From CAYXUW01 sp964468375 (GTDB taxonomy: Bacteria; Planctomycetota; Phycisphaerae; Sedimentisphaerales; Anaerobacaceae), in the NCBI GenBank assembly GCA_964468375.1, contig CAYXUW010000059.1:1-15350 (forward strand): a stretch of DNA of 15,350 nt. Direction: 5' to 3'. Positions 7,941 through 14,967 of the stretch are shown here, piece after piece. Position 1 is the first letter of the stretch. Each line of letters starts with the position of its first letter. The notes beneath the pieces were generated by a model that saw nothing but the letters and a program-made list of their open reading frames with translations, was not told the DNA's origin and did not search any database. Position numbers and translations under genes: made by a program.

Positions 7941-9332
7941 ATGAAGACTTTTGCCATAAATACCGTTGGCTGTAAAGTTAATCAATACGAAAGCCAGCAG
8001 ATTCGAGAACTGCTCGAACAGCTTGGACTGAATCGCGTAACACCATCCCAAAATAAACCGGATCTCGTTATTATAAATACCTGCTGTGTAACTTTATCCG
8101 CCTCTGCAAAGAGCCGACAAAGCATCCGAAAAGCCCGAAAGCTAAGCCCTGATGCCACTATAGTTGTTTGCGGCTGTTTACCCAATGTTCAAATAGGCGA
8201 ATTAAACAATCTCGGTAAAAATATACGTTTGATTAGTAATCGAGAAACCTTAGCTGCGGCTTTAAGCCAAATCGTTAACGCTCACGTTGTTAACTCAAGC
8301 CAACAGGGTTCCCAATACGACCAAAACACTATTATTAAAGCAAAAAACGGCTCTAAAATCAAGCTTAAAAACAAATTGACTAAATTACCGAAACTTCCCC
8401 AATTAACGTCGTTTCAAGGCCATACGAGGGCGTTCCTAAAAATCCAAGATGGCTGTGACGGCTGTTGCAGCTACTGTATTATACCCCAAACCCGTCCCTT
8501 TGTTCGAAATAAGCCGGTTGAGGTGGTTTTACGGGAAGCGGAGGCCCTCGTTAGAGCGGGGCATAAGGAAATCGTCATAACAGGCGTATTTGTCGGTGCT
8601 TACGGTCAGAACAGCGTCAGACGAAAGAAATGGGACAGTCAGCAAAATGATAAATTAGCAGATTTACTCGCAAAGCTGGCGAAAATATCGAATCTTGCGA
8701 GAATTCGTTTAAGTTCTCTGGAGCCAGCTGATGTAACACCACGGCTGCTCAACGTTTTCTCCGATAATCCTAAGATTATGCCGCAACTGCATTTGTCATT
8801 ACAGTCCGGCTCAAATGCTATTCTTAGAAAGATGTGCAGGCAATATAATGCCGACGAATTCAGAAAGAAAATCGCGTTAATTAAAAACCAGCTCGACAGA
8901 CCTGCGATAACCGCAGATATAATTGTTGGTTTTCCGGGGGAAACGGAGGCGGATTTCGAAGCGACTGTTGAGGTTGCAAAGGAAGCGGGATTTTCGAAGA
9001 TGCACGTGTTTACTTTTTCAAAACGGCCGGGCACGGCAGCAGCGAGCTTGCAAGATACTGTAAGAAACGAAGTTATAAAGGAGCGATCACAGATACTGCG
9101 GGATTTGGGTGCGGAGCTGGGTTATAAATTCCGAGAGCAATTTATCGGGGAAGGAGCGGAAATTCTGGTGGAAAACAATAATGTGCAGTGTAAAGGCAGG
9201 AGCGAACGGTATTTTGTGGTGTATTTCGATAAGAGGGGGAAAAAGCCGCAAAAAGGGGAGCTGGTTAAGGTAAAACTGGTTAGAAATAGCCCAGATGGTG
9301 TAATTGGGCGAGCTGAGACGCAGGGCAGTTAG
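7941..9332 (+). CDS. mtaB: MtaB, tRNA N6-threonylcarbamoyladenosine(37)-C2 methylthiotransferase
   Basis: Radical-SAM methylthiotransferase that converts t6A to ms2t6A at position 37 of tRNAs reading ANN codons, which aids decoding. The N-terminal MTTase domain has its three cluster cysteines at C11 (GCKVNQYES, the MtaB form of this motif), C48 (INTCCVT) and C79 (CGCLPN). The radical-SAM domain has CxxxCxxC at C172, C176 and C179 (GCDGCCSYCIIP), and later LSSLEP, LHLSLQSGS and DIIVGFPGE. A C-terminal TRAM-like domain spans about 405-461. The length of 463 is normal for the family, with a lysine-rich linker at about 130-152. The usual TGV(N/H)LGxYG block reads TGVFVGAYG. ATG is the first start in frame and fits the family; no clear Shine-Dalgarno is visible before it, only AT-rich sequence, so translation may use a short or leaderless transcript. 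It is divergent from the pilM-like cluster and no intrinsic terminator is evident after its stop. Confidence 0.93.
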   Translation: MKTFAINTVGCKVNQYESQQIRELLEQLGLNRVTPSQNKPDLVIINTCCVTLSASAKSRQSIRKARKLSPDATIVVCGCLPNVQIGELNNLGKNIRLISNRETLAAALSQIVNAHVVNSSQQGSQYDQNTIIKAKNGSKIKLKNKLTKLPKLPQLTSFQGHTRAFLKIQDGCDGCCSYCIIPQTRPFVRNKPVEVVLREAEALVRAGHKEIVITGVFVGAYGQNSVRRKKWDSQQNDKLADLLAKLAKISNLARIRLSSLEPADVTPRLLNVFSDNPKIMPQLHLSLQSGSNAILRKMCRQYNADEFRKKIALIKNQLDRPAITADIIVGFPGETEADFEATVEVAKEAGFSKMHVFTFSKRPGTAAASLQDTVRNEVIKERSQILRDLGAELGYKFREQFIGEGAEILVENNNVQCKGRSERYFVVYFDKRGKKPQKGELVKVKLVRNSPDGVIGRAETQGS

Positions 9333-9351
9333 CTGGGAAATTTCAGTCAAA

Positions 9352-9528
9352 TGCGCAGGTACTTGGCAAAAAGCGTTCAAAAACTGCATAGAAACTTACA
9401 AGAACTATACCAAAACTGGACAAAAACGTCCAAAAATATTCAAAAACCATATCGAAACATTTAAAACTGACATCTAAAGCACTCAAAAATATTTGAGAAT
9501 ATCCGAAAACTTTAGACCTACCTGCGCA
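9352..9528. repeat. Phased A-tract array bracketed by a 10-base perfect inverted repeat
   Basis: TGCGCAGGTA at 9352-9361 is the exact reverse complement of TACCTGCGCA at 9519-9528. Between them lie A-tracts of mostly 3-5 bases on the plus strand, with centres near 9370, 9381, 9393, 9402, 9413, 9424, 9434, 9444, 9456, 9464, 9477, 9487 and 9507. That is about 10.5 bases apart, one helical turn, apart from one missing tract near 9497. Such phasing is known to bend DNA strongly. No clear target-site duplication flanks the repeat. A small inverted repeat, CTCAAA...TTTGAG, lies inside at 9482-9497. Confidence 0.75.
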
Positions 9529-9790
9529 AATAATCGCGCGTGACATCAGAGACGTTAAGACAGACAACATGTGACATTATTGGGCGCTGTGTAATATAGG
9601 GGGGATATGTTACAGAGCGTGACTGGGGATTGAGATGGTGATGGGAACGGGGACGGGTAAAATTTTTCGGAATTTTTTATTTTTTTGTCCACACTTCTTT
9701 AGTTTTTATCGCCACCATTATTAACAGTGAGATAATTTCTTGTGCTGAGTAGGCATAAGAGGAGTAAATTTCCACAAATACAAAGTAAAA

Positions 9791-9796
9791 GGAGGT
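9791..9796 (+). promoter_or_regulatory. Strong Shine-Dalgarno sequence of the beta-helix gene
   Basis: GGAGGT, a perfect anti-16S match, lies five bases before the ATG at 9802 in an A-rich leader. It is the clearest ribosome-binding site in the window and fixes the start. It suggests strong translation compared with mtaB and the pilM-like cluster. Confidence 0.85.
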
Positions 9797-9801
9797 AAAA
9801 A

Positions 9802-12800
9802 ATGTTTAAGCGAAAAGTGAAGTGGACAGCTGTGTTTAGTATTATTTTGTTTGTTGTTATGGCGACTTCTGTGATGGCAGAGACTCATTATGTCAATCCA
9901 GGCCCTGGAACTATTGTAACAAAGGTAGATGAAGAAATTGTAGAAGACGGCGATGTAATAGTTCTTCGACCGGGAGTATATACAGGACATTGGGACGGCT
10001 CCTGCGGTTACGGGTATCATTGGCATTGTCCTATAGAGCCAAATAATAAAGAGCTTACTTTTAGAAGCATGATACCGACTGATCCAGGTTACGACCCAGG
10101 GATAGATTACGTGGCCGAAACTATAATTTACGGGATATCCTTCGATTGTTTAGCTGATCCCGATTGTCGCCAATCATGTGGTACAGAACCGGGAGAATGG
10201 ATTGTTGCTCTTCCTGCCAGTGGTTACTTTAATGGCGGTAAACATTGTACGGTGGAAGGTTTAACATTTGTTTGCGGTTTCGGTGTGGATGAGGAGGAAG
10301 ATGTATCGGAGTATGCATTTGATGCGCTACCACCTTGCGGGTTCACTCTTGGAGTCATTCTTGTTCATGAGGTTGATCTAACAGTCAGAAGATGCAGCTT
10401 TATAGGAGGTAAATTTGCATTTGAAGGCGATCCTCCTCAGGGTGATTTTATTCAAAAAGAATTTGATACAAGTGGAATCTATTGCGAAGACGGCGGCGTG
10501 GTAATTGAAGATTGCGATATTTCCATAGACCGTTTGGGTTTTGGGTATCCTGCAGTAATGAGTAAAGGCAGCAGCGATATAATAATAAGAGGTTCTGATA
10601 TTCACGATAATTACGGACATTCGGTTTTAACTGAGATTGACTCAGGATATAAAGCGACAGGCGTCAAGGTAATTGAAGAAGGAAATCTTAGAGTAGAAAA
10701 CAGCACTATTTCAGGGAACGAAAGCACGGGTATATACACACAGGGCAACGGTGATGTGATAATAACCGACAACTGCATTATTGACGGAGAAAACATATCC
10801 CAGGGATTATATCTTAATAATTCAGGGGAAATAACAATCGACGGCCTTACAGAGATAAGAAACTGCAGCGCAAGTAACTGTGGAGCAGGAGTTTATATAT
10901 CTGATTCTGACGCAATTGTAGAGATAGATGGGTGCGAGTTAACAGGCAATACCAGCACAAATTTTGGTGGTGCTATCTACCTTAGGGATTGCGTTTCAGC
11001 GGATATCAGCAACTGCACAATCAGCGGAAATGAAGCTGAATATGGGGGGGGGATATATATATATAGCAGCGTTGAAGATTTTACAATGGACCATTGTACA
11101 ATAGCTGATAATAACGCAATAGGAAACGGCTACGAGTCAAGAGGTGGAGGGATTTATAGAGCAGGAGGAATAGCCGGGTATGAGGGAAATACCGGTACAA
11201 TAACACATTGCAAGATAACGGGAAACAAGGCTCTTTTCCCCGAACATAATCAGTATGGCTGCGGCGGCGGCATCTTTTTCGACGGGAAGGGCTCTTTAGA
11301 TATTATCAATTGTGAGATAACAGGAAACGAAGCTGAAGGAGTAGGCGGAGGTATATGGTTTTATTCCTTCGGCGATTTTGTTTCTCAAGTTGTTAATTGT
11401 ACAATAGCTGATAATAACGCATTCGGAATCGAAGGGTATGGCGGAGGCGGTTACTTTTATTTTTCTTCCTGGGGAGCTGGAAAGATAAATCTAACTAACT
11501 GTATTTTCTGGGGAAATGAAGACGACAGCGGAGAAGGTGATTCTTATGATGGTTACGACCAGATATATCCAGTACACAGTAATAAATTGAAAATAAGTCA
11601 CTGCGTTATACAGGATTCCAGAACAGAGGGTGATTCAGTGCTTGATAATGAATCTGGAAAGGTATTAGGTAAAAACCTCGGCGGCAATAGATATGATAAT
11701 CCGAGTTTCTTCGATTCGGACAATGGTAATTACCATATAACGTCGGATTCTTCGTGTATAGATAGAGGTGATAATGATGCAGTTGACTGGCCTTTTGACA
11801 TCGATGACGAAAGCCGGATTATTAATGGTGTCGTGGATATAGGCGCTGATGAGTTCACTGGCGGGTCCGCTGGTGGATTAGTATATAATATTGACAAGGA
11901 GAGCTGGCACGACACTATTGGTGAAGCCATTGTCAATGCTACCGGTGGAGATGAGCTTGTGGCTTATCCTCATCGTTACGAGGAAAGTGTTGATTTCGGA
12001 GGAAAGGTGTTGACACTTCGAAGCGTGGCCCCGGAAAATCCGGAAGTTGTGGAAGCAACGATAATTGATGCGGATGGCGACTTATATGCTGTCGAGGCGA
12101 TGAATGGATCGGTATTGAACGGTTTTACGGTAACAGGCGCGCTTGATAACTGTATACACTTAGATTGTTCCTGCGGGACGATAAAGAACTGTGTAATTGA
12201 AGGTAACGGCGGTTCCGGGATATACCAACGCGAGTGCGGCTCACCTGTTTCAGGGCCGTGTCTGGTTGTTGAAGACTGCATCATACGAAGCAACGAACAG
12301 GGAGTATATGCGTATAATAGCAGCGCACGCATAGAGGGATGCGAGATTTACGGTCATGCTGAAGAAGGGATAGCAACCGGTCCCTCCGAAACGATAACCA
12401 TAAGTGACAACATTATTTATGGTAATGACAGAGGGATATATGCCCATGGTGATGATTTGGATGTAACTATAGAGGGTAATGAGATTTATAGCAATACAAG
12501 CCAGGGAATATTGAAAGGCGACGGTTCGAACGCGGCCGTAAGTATCCAGCTTAACCGGGTCCATGGTAATAATGATGGAGTCTATGCCGATTACGGTGAT
12601 GGAACGGTAAGCATCAATAATAATCTAATTTACGGTAATTCGAACTCGGGAATACAAAGCTATTGCTCCGGGTCTATCAGTAATAACACTGTCGTGAACA
12701 ATGATACCTATGGTATAGTTGCTCAAGAACAGTTGGGAGGCCCGCCAACAAATATTTATAATTGTATAGTCTGGGGCAACAATGATGACCTTGATCTTTC

Positions 12801-14844
12801 TGGCACAATTGGTTTGACTTATAACTGTGTCGAGGACGGCGACGACTGCGGGTCGAATGGAAATATTTGCTCTGAGCCGCAATTTATCGATTCAGATTTC
12901 CACATTGATGCCGGCTCGCCATGCGTGAATGCAGGAGACCCCAGTGGGGATTATGACGGACAACTGGATATTGACGGTCAGCCCCGGCTTTGGGACGGGA
13001 GAGCGGACATAGGAGCCGACGAGTCCATCAGTGGCGGATTAGTACATAATATTAACCAAGAGAGCTGGCACGAAACTATTCAGGAAGCCATTGTCAATGC
13101 TAACAATGGAGAGGAGCTTGTGGTTTTCCCGGGTATCTATTACGAGAACATTGACTTTGGTAAAACTATAACTTTGCGAAGCACCGACCCCTATAATTGG
13201 GATACAGTGGGATCAACAATCATCGATGGCTCCGGAACTTATTATACAGTCGAGTTTAACGGCGAGGAGAGTTCCTCGGTATTGAAGGGTCTTACAATCA
13301 GGAACGGAAATTATTCAGGGATATGGTGCTATTTCTCTTATCCGACCATAAGTAACTGTATAGTTGAAGGAAACACCAGTTGCGGTATAGATTCCACCAG
13401 CGCACCTCATCCTCTTCCCGGGCTGATTGTTGAAGACTGCATCATACGAAACAACGAGTTCGGAATAATGGCTGATTCGGCCTGTACTTTCGAGGGGAAC
13501 CAGATTTATGATAATACTACAGGGATATACAGTGTTCATATAGACGGAACTATCAAGGGAAACCATATTTATGGCAATGGTAAAGGAATATACGTCCGGT
13601 ATAACACGACCGCACCTATCGAAGGAAACTGGATTTACGATAACAGTGACGGGATACATGCCGAGGAGAATTCGACCTCAACTATGTCAGGAAACTGGAT
13701 TTATGATAATACAAGTTGCGGGATAAGGACCTCGTCTGGCTCTACCACGACTATCAGGAATAACATGATTTATGGTAACTACTTCGGAATGTTGATTTAC
13801 GCTGATTCGGATGCTGACAGCGGCAACAATACCATAGTGAACAATGCCGTGGGTATATTTGCCCTTAACAATGCGACTGCGGATATTTATAATTGTATAC
13901 TCTGGGACAACTTCTATGGTGATTTGTTCGGTTGCAGTGCGACTCATAGCTGTGTTGAGGACGATGGAGATGATAATCCGTTATTTTTGCCGGGCGAGAA
14001 TAATTACCACCTGTCTCCAGAATCTCCATGTATTGATTCCGGCGACCCAGATGGGTATTACCTTGGACAAGTGGATATTGACGGTGAGCCGCGGCTTATC
14101 GGCGCTTACGTCGATATAGGGGCCGACGAAACAGATTATCCTGCTGAGCCTGTTGAGCCGACTGGTGAAATCATCTGGCCGACAATTTCCCCTGATGCGC
14201 ACTGGTGGCAGCTTGATGAAACCAGCGGGACGATAGCCTATGATTCGGTCGGTGATAGTAACGGCACTTTTAACGGTAATGACCCCTGCTGGGCGGACGG
14301 TCTTATCGGCGGGGCGGTCGACTTTAACGGTGTAAACGACTACTTCTCGGTATCGAGTTTGGACAGTGAATACAGTAACAGCAGTGTATTCACAGTTGCC
14401 GGTTGGTTCAAGACGGACCAATCCGCAGGAATACAGACTCTTGTTGGGCAATGGTCGCAAATGTTGGAGGCCGGTCAGGAGTACTTTGGCTGGCAGGTGC
14501 TGGTGGAGAACAACAAGGTTATAGCGAGGTTTGGGTGTGGAACGACATCTGATATAACGGGAACAATAACTGTGACCGACGATTGGTGGCATCACTTTGC
14601 GATGGTTCGTAACGGAACGAGCACCGCTTTGTATGTTGACGGTCAGCCGGAAGATTCGGGGACGGCGAACTTCTATCCACTGAATACGAAGTTCCGTATA
14701 GGCGACGGCAGTTACGTAATCACTGGTAGTCCAACCTTGAAAGGTGGGCCATTTGACGGTATGATAGACGAGGTGATGATATTCGACTCAGCGTTATCAG
14801 CAGGAGATGTAAACGATCTTTACGAAAGTGGAGCACCCGATTAA
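9802..14844 (+). CDS. Large secreted protein with three right-handed beta-helix modules and a C-terminal LamG-type domain
   Basis: A 1680-residue exported protein. A Sec signal peptide covers residues 1-26 (KRKVK, a hydrophobic core, likely cut after SVMA). Three parallel beta-helix modules follow, at about 27-690, 691-1077 and 1078-1446. Each opens with a cap patterned 'GDxxxxxPGxYxE' and closes with a block like 'SPCIDSGDP...DIDGEPR...DIGADE' (ends at 684, 1074 and 1443), which resembles the choice-of-anchor Q family end. The rungs are 22-24-residue repeats of the type 'I-x-GN-x-GI'. Module 1 carries several GG(A/G)I motifs like those of chlamydial Pmp proteins. A Pro/Glu linker leads to a LamG/concanavalin-like domain at about 1464-1680 (WWQLDETSGTIAYDSVG, GGAVDFNGVNDYFSV, TVAGWFKTD, WWHHFAMVRNG, FDGMIDEVMIFDSALS), probably binding glycans. 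No catalytic site could be identified, so polysaccharide binding or degradation is inference. No PEP-CTERM or other anchor is seen at the C-terminus. It is monocistronic: strong ribosome-binding site before, two terminators after. Confidence 0.9.
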   Translation: MFKRKVKWTAVFSIILFVVMATSVMAETHYVNPGPGTIVTKVDEEIVEDGDVIVLRPGVYTGHWDGSCGYGYHWHCPIEPNNKELTFRSMIPTDPGYDPGIDYVAETIIYGISFDCLADPDCRQSCGTEPGEWIVALPASGYFNGGKHCTVEGLTFVCGFGVDEEEDVSEYAFDALPPCGFTLGVILVHEVDLTVRRCSFIGGKFAFEGDPPQGDFIQKEFDTSGIYCEDGGVVIEDCDISIDRLGFGYPAVMSKGSSDIIIRGSDIHDNYGHSVLTEIDSGYKATGVKVIEEGNLRVENSTISGNESTGIYTQGNGDVIITDNCIIDGENISQGLYLNNSGEITIDGLTEIRNCSASNCGAGVYISDSDAIVEIDGCELTGNTSTNFGGAIYLRDCVSADISNCTISGNEAEYGGGIYIYSSVEDFTMDHCTIADNNAIGNGYESRGGGIYRAGGIAGYEGNTGTITHCKITGNKALFPEHNQYGCGGGIFFDGKGSLDIINCEITGNEAEGVGGGIWFYSFGDFVSQVVNCTIADNNAFGIEGYGGGGYFYFSSWGAGKINLTNCIFWGNEDDSGEGDSYDGYDQIYPVHSNKLKISHCVIQDSRTEGDSVLDNESGKVLGKNLGGNRYDNPSFFDSDNGNYHITSDSSCIDRGDNDAVDWPFDIDDESRIINGVVDIGADEFTGGSAGGLVYNIDKESWHDTIGEAIVNATGGDELVAYPHRYEESVDFGGKVLTLRSVAPENPEVVEATIIDADGDLYAVEAMNGSVLNGFTVTGALDNCIHLDCSCGTIKNCVIEGNGGSGIYQRECGSPVSGPCLVVEDCIIRSNEQGVYAYNSSARIEGCEIYGHAEEGIATGPSETITISDNIIYGNDRGIYAHGDDLDVTIEGNEIYSNTSQGILKGDGSNAAVSIQLNRVHGNNDGVYADYGDGTVSINNNLIYGNSNSGIQSYCSGSISNNTVVNNDTYGIVAQEQLGGPPTNIYNCIVWGNNDDLDLSGTIGLTYNCVEDGDDCGSNGNICSEPQFIDSDFHIDAGSPCVNAGDPSGDYDGQLDIDGQPRLWDGRADIGADESISGGLVHNINQESWHETIQEAIVNANNGEELVVFPGIYYENIDFGKTITLRSTDPYNWDTVGSTIIDGSGTYYTVEFNGEESSSVLKGLTIRNGNYSGIWCYFSYPTISNCIVEGNTSCGIDSTSAPHPLPGLIVEDCIIRNNEFGIMADSACTFEGNQIYDNTTGIYSVHIDGTIKGNHIYGNGKGIYVRYNTTAPIEGNWIYDNSDGIHAEENSTSTMSGNWIYDNTSCGIRTSSGSTTTIRNNMIYGNYFGMLIYADSDADSGNNTIVNNAVGIFALNNATADIYNCILWDNFYGDLFGCSATHSCVEDDGDDNPLFLPGENNYHLSPESPCIDSGDPDGYYLGQVDIDGEPRLIGAYVDIGADETDYPAEPVEPTGEIIWPTISPDAHWWQLDETSGTIAYDSVGDSNGTFNGNDPCWADGLIGGAVDFNGVNDYFSVSSLDSEYSNSSVFTVAGWFKTDQSAGIQTLVGQWSQMLEAGQEYFGWQVLVENNKVIARFGCGTTSDITGTITVTDDWWHHFAMVRNGTSTALYVDGQPEDSGTANFYPLNTKFRIGDGSYVITGSPTLKGGPFDGMIDEVMIFDSALSAGDVNDLYESGAPD
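11044..11065 (+). repeat. G9 run followed directly by an (AT)6A tract, inside the coding sequence
   Basis: Nine consecutive G (11044-11052) followed by alternating AT (11053-11065) encode GGGIYIY, residues 415-421 of the secreted protein. Both tract types are prone to slippage during replication, and a change of one or two bases would end the protein early. The reading frame is intact here. Confidence 0.8.
11093..11421 (+). repeat. Perfect 26-base in-frame repeat, copies 303 bases apart
   Basis: Positions 11093-11118 and 11396-11421 are identical and lie 303 bases (101 codons) apart, both encoding 'CTIADNNA' within module 1. The identity at synonymous positions suggests a recent duplication or gene conversion between rungs. 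Confidence 0.8.
11872..14139 (+). repeat. Tandem duplication of a whole beta-helix module, unit about 1161 bases
   Basis: The unit starting at 11872 is repeated from 13033. The first 99 aligned bases differ at 17 positions by my count. A 24-base identity at 12266-12289 and 13427-13450 keeps exactly the same 1161-base offset, although small compensating gaps lie between. Both copies end with DIGADE (13006-13023 and 14113-14130); the second copy is 54 bases shorter overall. The first module of the protein is related only at protein level. Confidence 0.8.
13624..13708 (+). repeat. Single-rung duplication within module 3
   Basis: A 19-base stretch at 13624-13642 recurs at 13690-13708 with one difference, 66 bases or 22 codons apart. 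It encodes GNWIYDN twice and marks one complete beta-helix turn. Confidence 0.7.
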
Positions 14845-14848
14845 ATAG

Positions 14849-14870
14849 AAATACTCTTTCGAGTATTTTT
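14849..14870 (+). terminator. Intrinsic terminator 1 after the beta-helix gene
   Basis: AAATACTC (14849-14856) pairs with GAGTATTT (14861-14868) across a TTTC loop, and the T-run reaches 14870. It begins four bases after the stop codon. The stem is AT-rich and so probably weaker than the next one. Confidence 0.7.
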
Positions 14871-14871
14871 G

Positions 14872-14909
14872 GGGACGGCTGAGTGCAATCAGCCGTCCCT
14901 TTTTGTTTT
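14872..14909 (+). terminator. Strong intrinsic terminator 2 after the beta-helix gene
   Basis: GGGACGGCTGA (14872-14882) and TCAGCCGTCCC (14889-14899) form a perfect 11-base-pair, GC-rich stem with a six-base loop (GTGCAA), followed by TTTTTGTTTT. It insulates the downstream aminotransferase gene. Confidence 0.92.
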
Positions 14910-14929
14910 GATCGGGAGGGGGTTTGGAA

Positions 14930-14957
14930 TTGACTTTTTTGGGGGGTCGGTTAGGAT
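14930..14957 (+). promoter_or_regulatory. Possible promoter of the aminotransferase gene
   Basis: TTGACT (14930-14935), 16 bases, then TAGGAT (14952-14957) resembles a sigma-70 pair. It lies just after the terminators, where a new promoter is needed. It would start transcription only a few bases before the ATG at 14968, leaving almost no leader, which lowers confidence. Confidence 0.3.
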
Positions 14958-14967
14958 ATCAGCCGGA

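Larger units (their letters stand above)
9333..9801. other. 469-base intergenic region between mtaB and the secreted beta-helix gene
   Basis: I see no credible gene here. In order it holds the inverted-repeat-bracketed phased A-tract element (9352-9528), a mixed stretch in which GTGACAT occurs twice (9540-9546 and 9571-9577), a G-rich patch (9599-9657) whose G-runs could form a long-looped quadruplex on the plus strand, a T-rich patch (about 9661-9687), and an A-rich leader ending in a strong ribosome-binding site. No tRNA fold or convincing mtaB terminator was found. The promoter of the downstream gene presumably lies between about 9660 and 9760, but I could not settle on a -35/-10 pair. Confidence 0.7.

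Noticed and set aside
9482..9497. CTCAAA...TTTGAG hairpin as an mtaB terminator
   Set aside because: The stem has only six AT-rich pairs, no T-run follows on the plus strand, and it is 150 bases past the stop.
9352..9528. CRISPR array or integron attC site as an explanation for the element
   Set aside because: There are no repeats of 20 or more bases with unique spacers, and no GTTRRRY-type core or attC pairing pattern was found at the ends.
9343..9570. Minus-strand open frames across the A-tract element
   Set aside because: The Phe-rich translation simply reflects the A-tracts read on the other strand; the 10.5-base period does not fit codons and no start signal is seen.
13981..14595. Minus-strand open frame of 204 codons under the LamG region
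   Set aside because: It is fully antisense to a well-supported domain, has no recognisable motif and no ribosome-binding site; it is a shadow frame.
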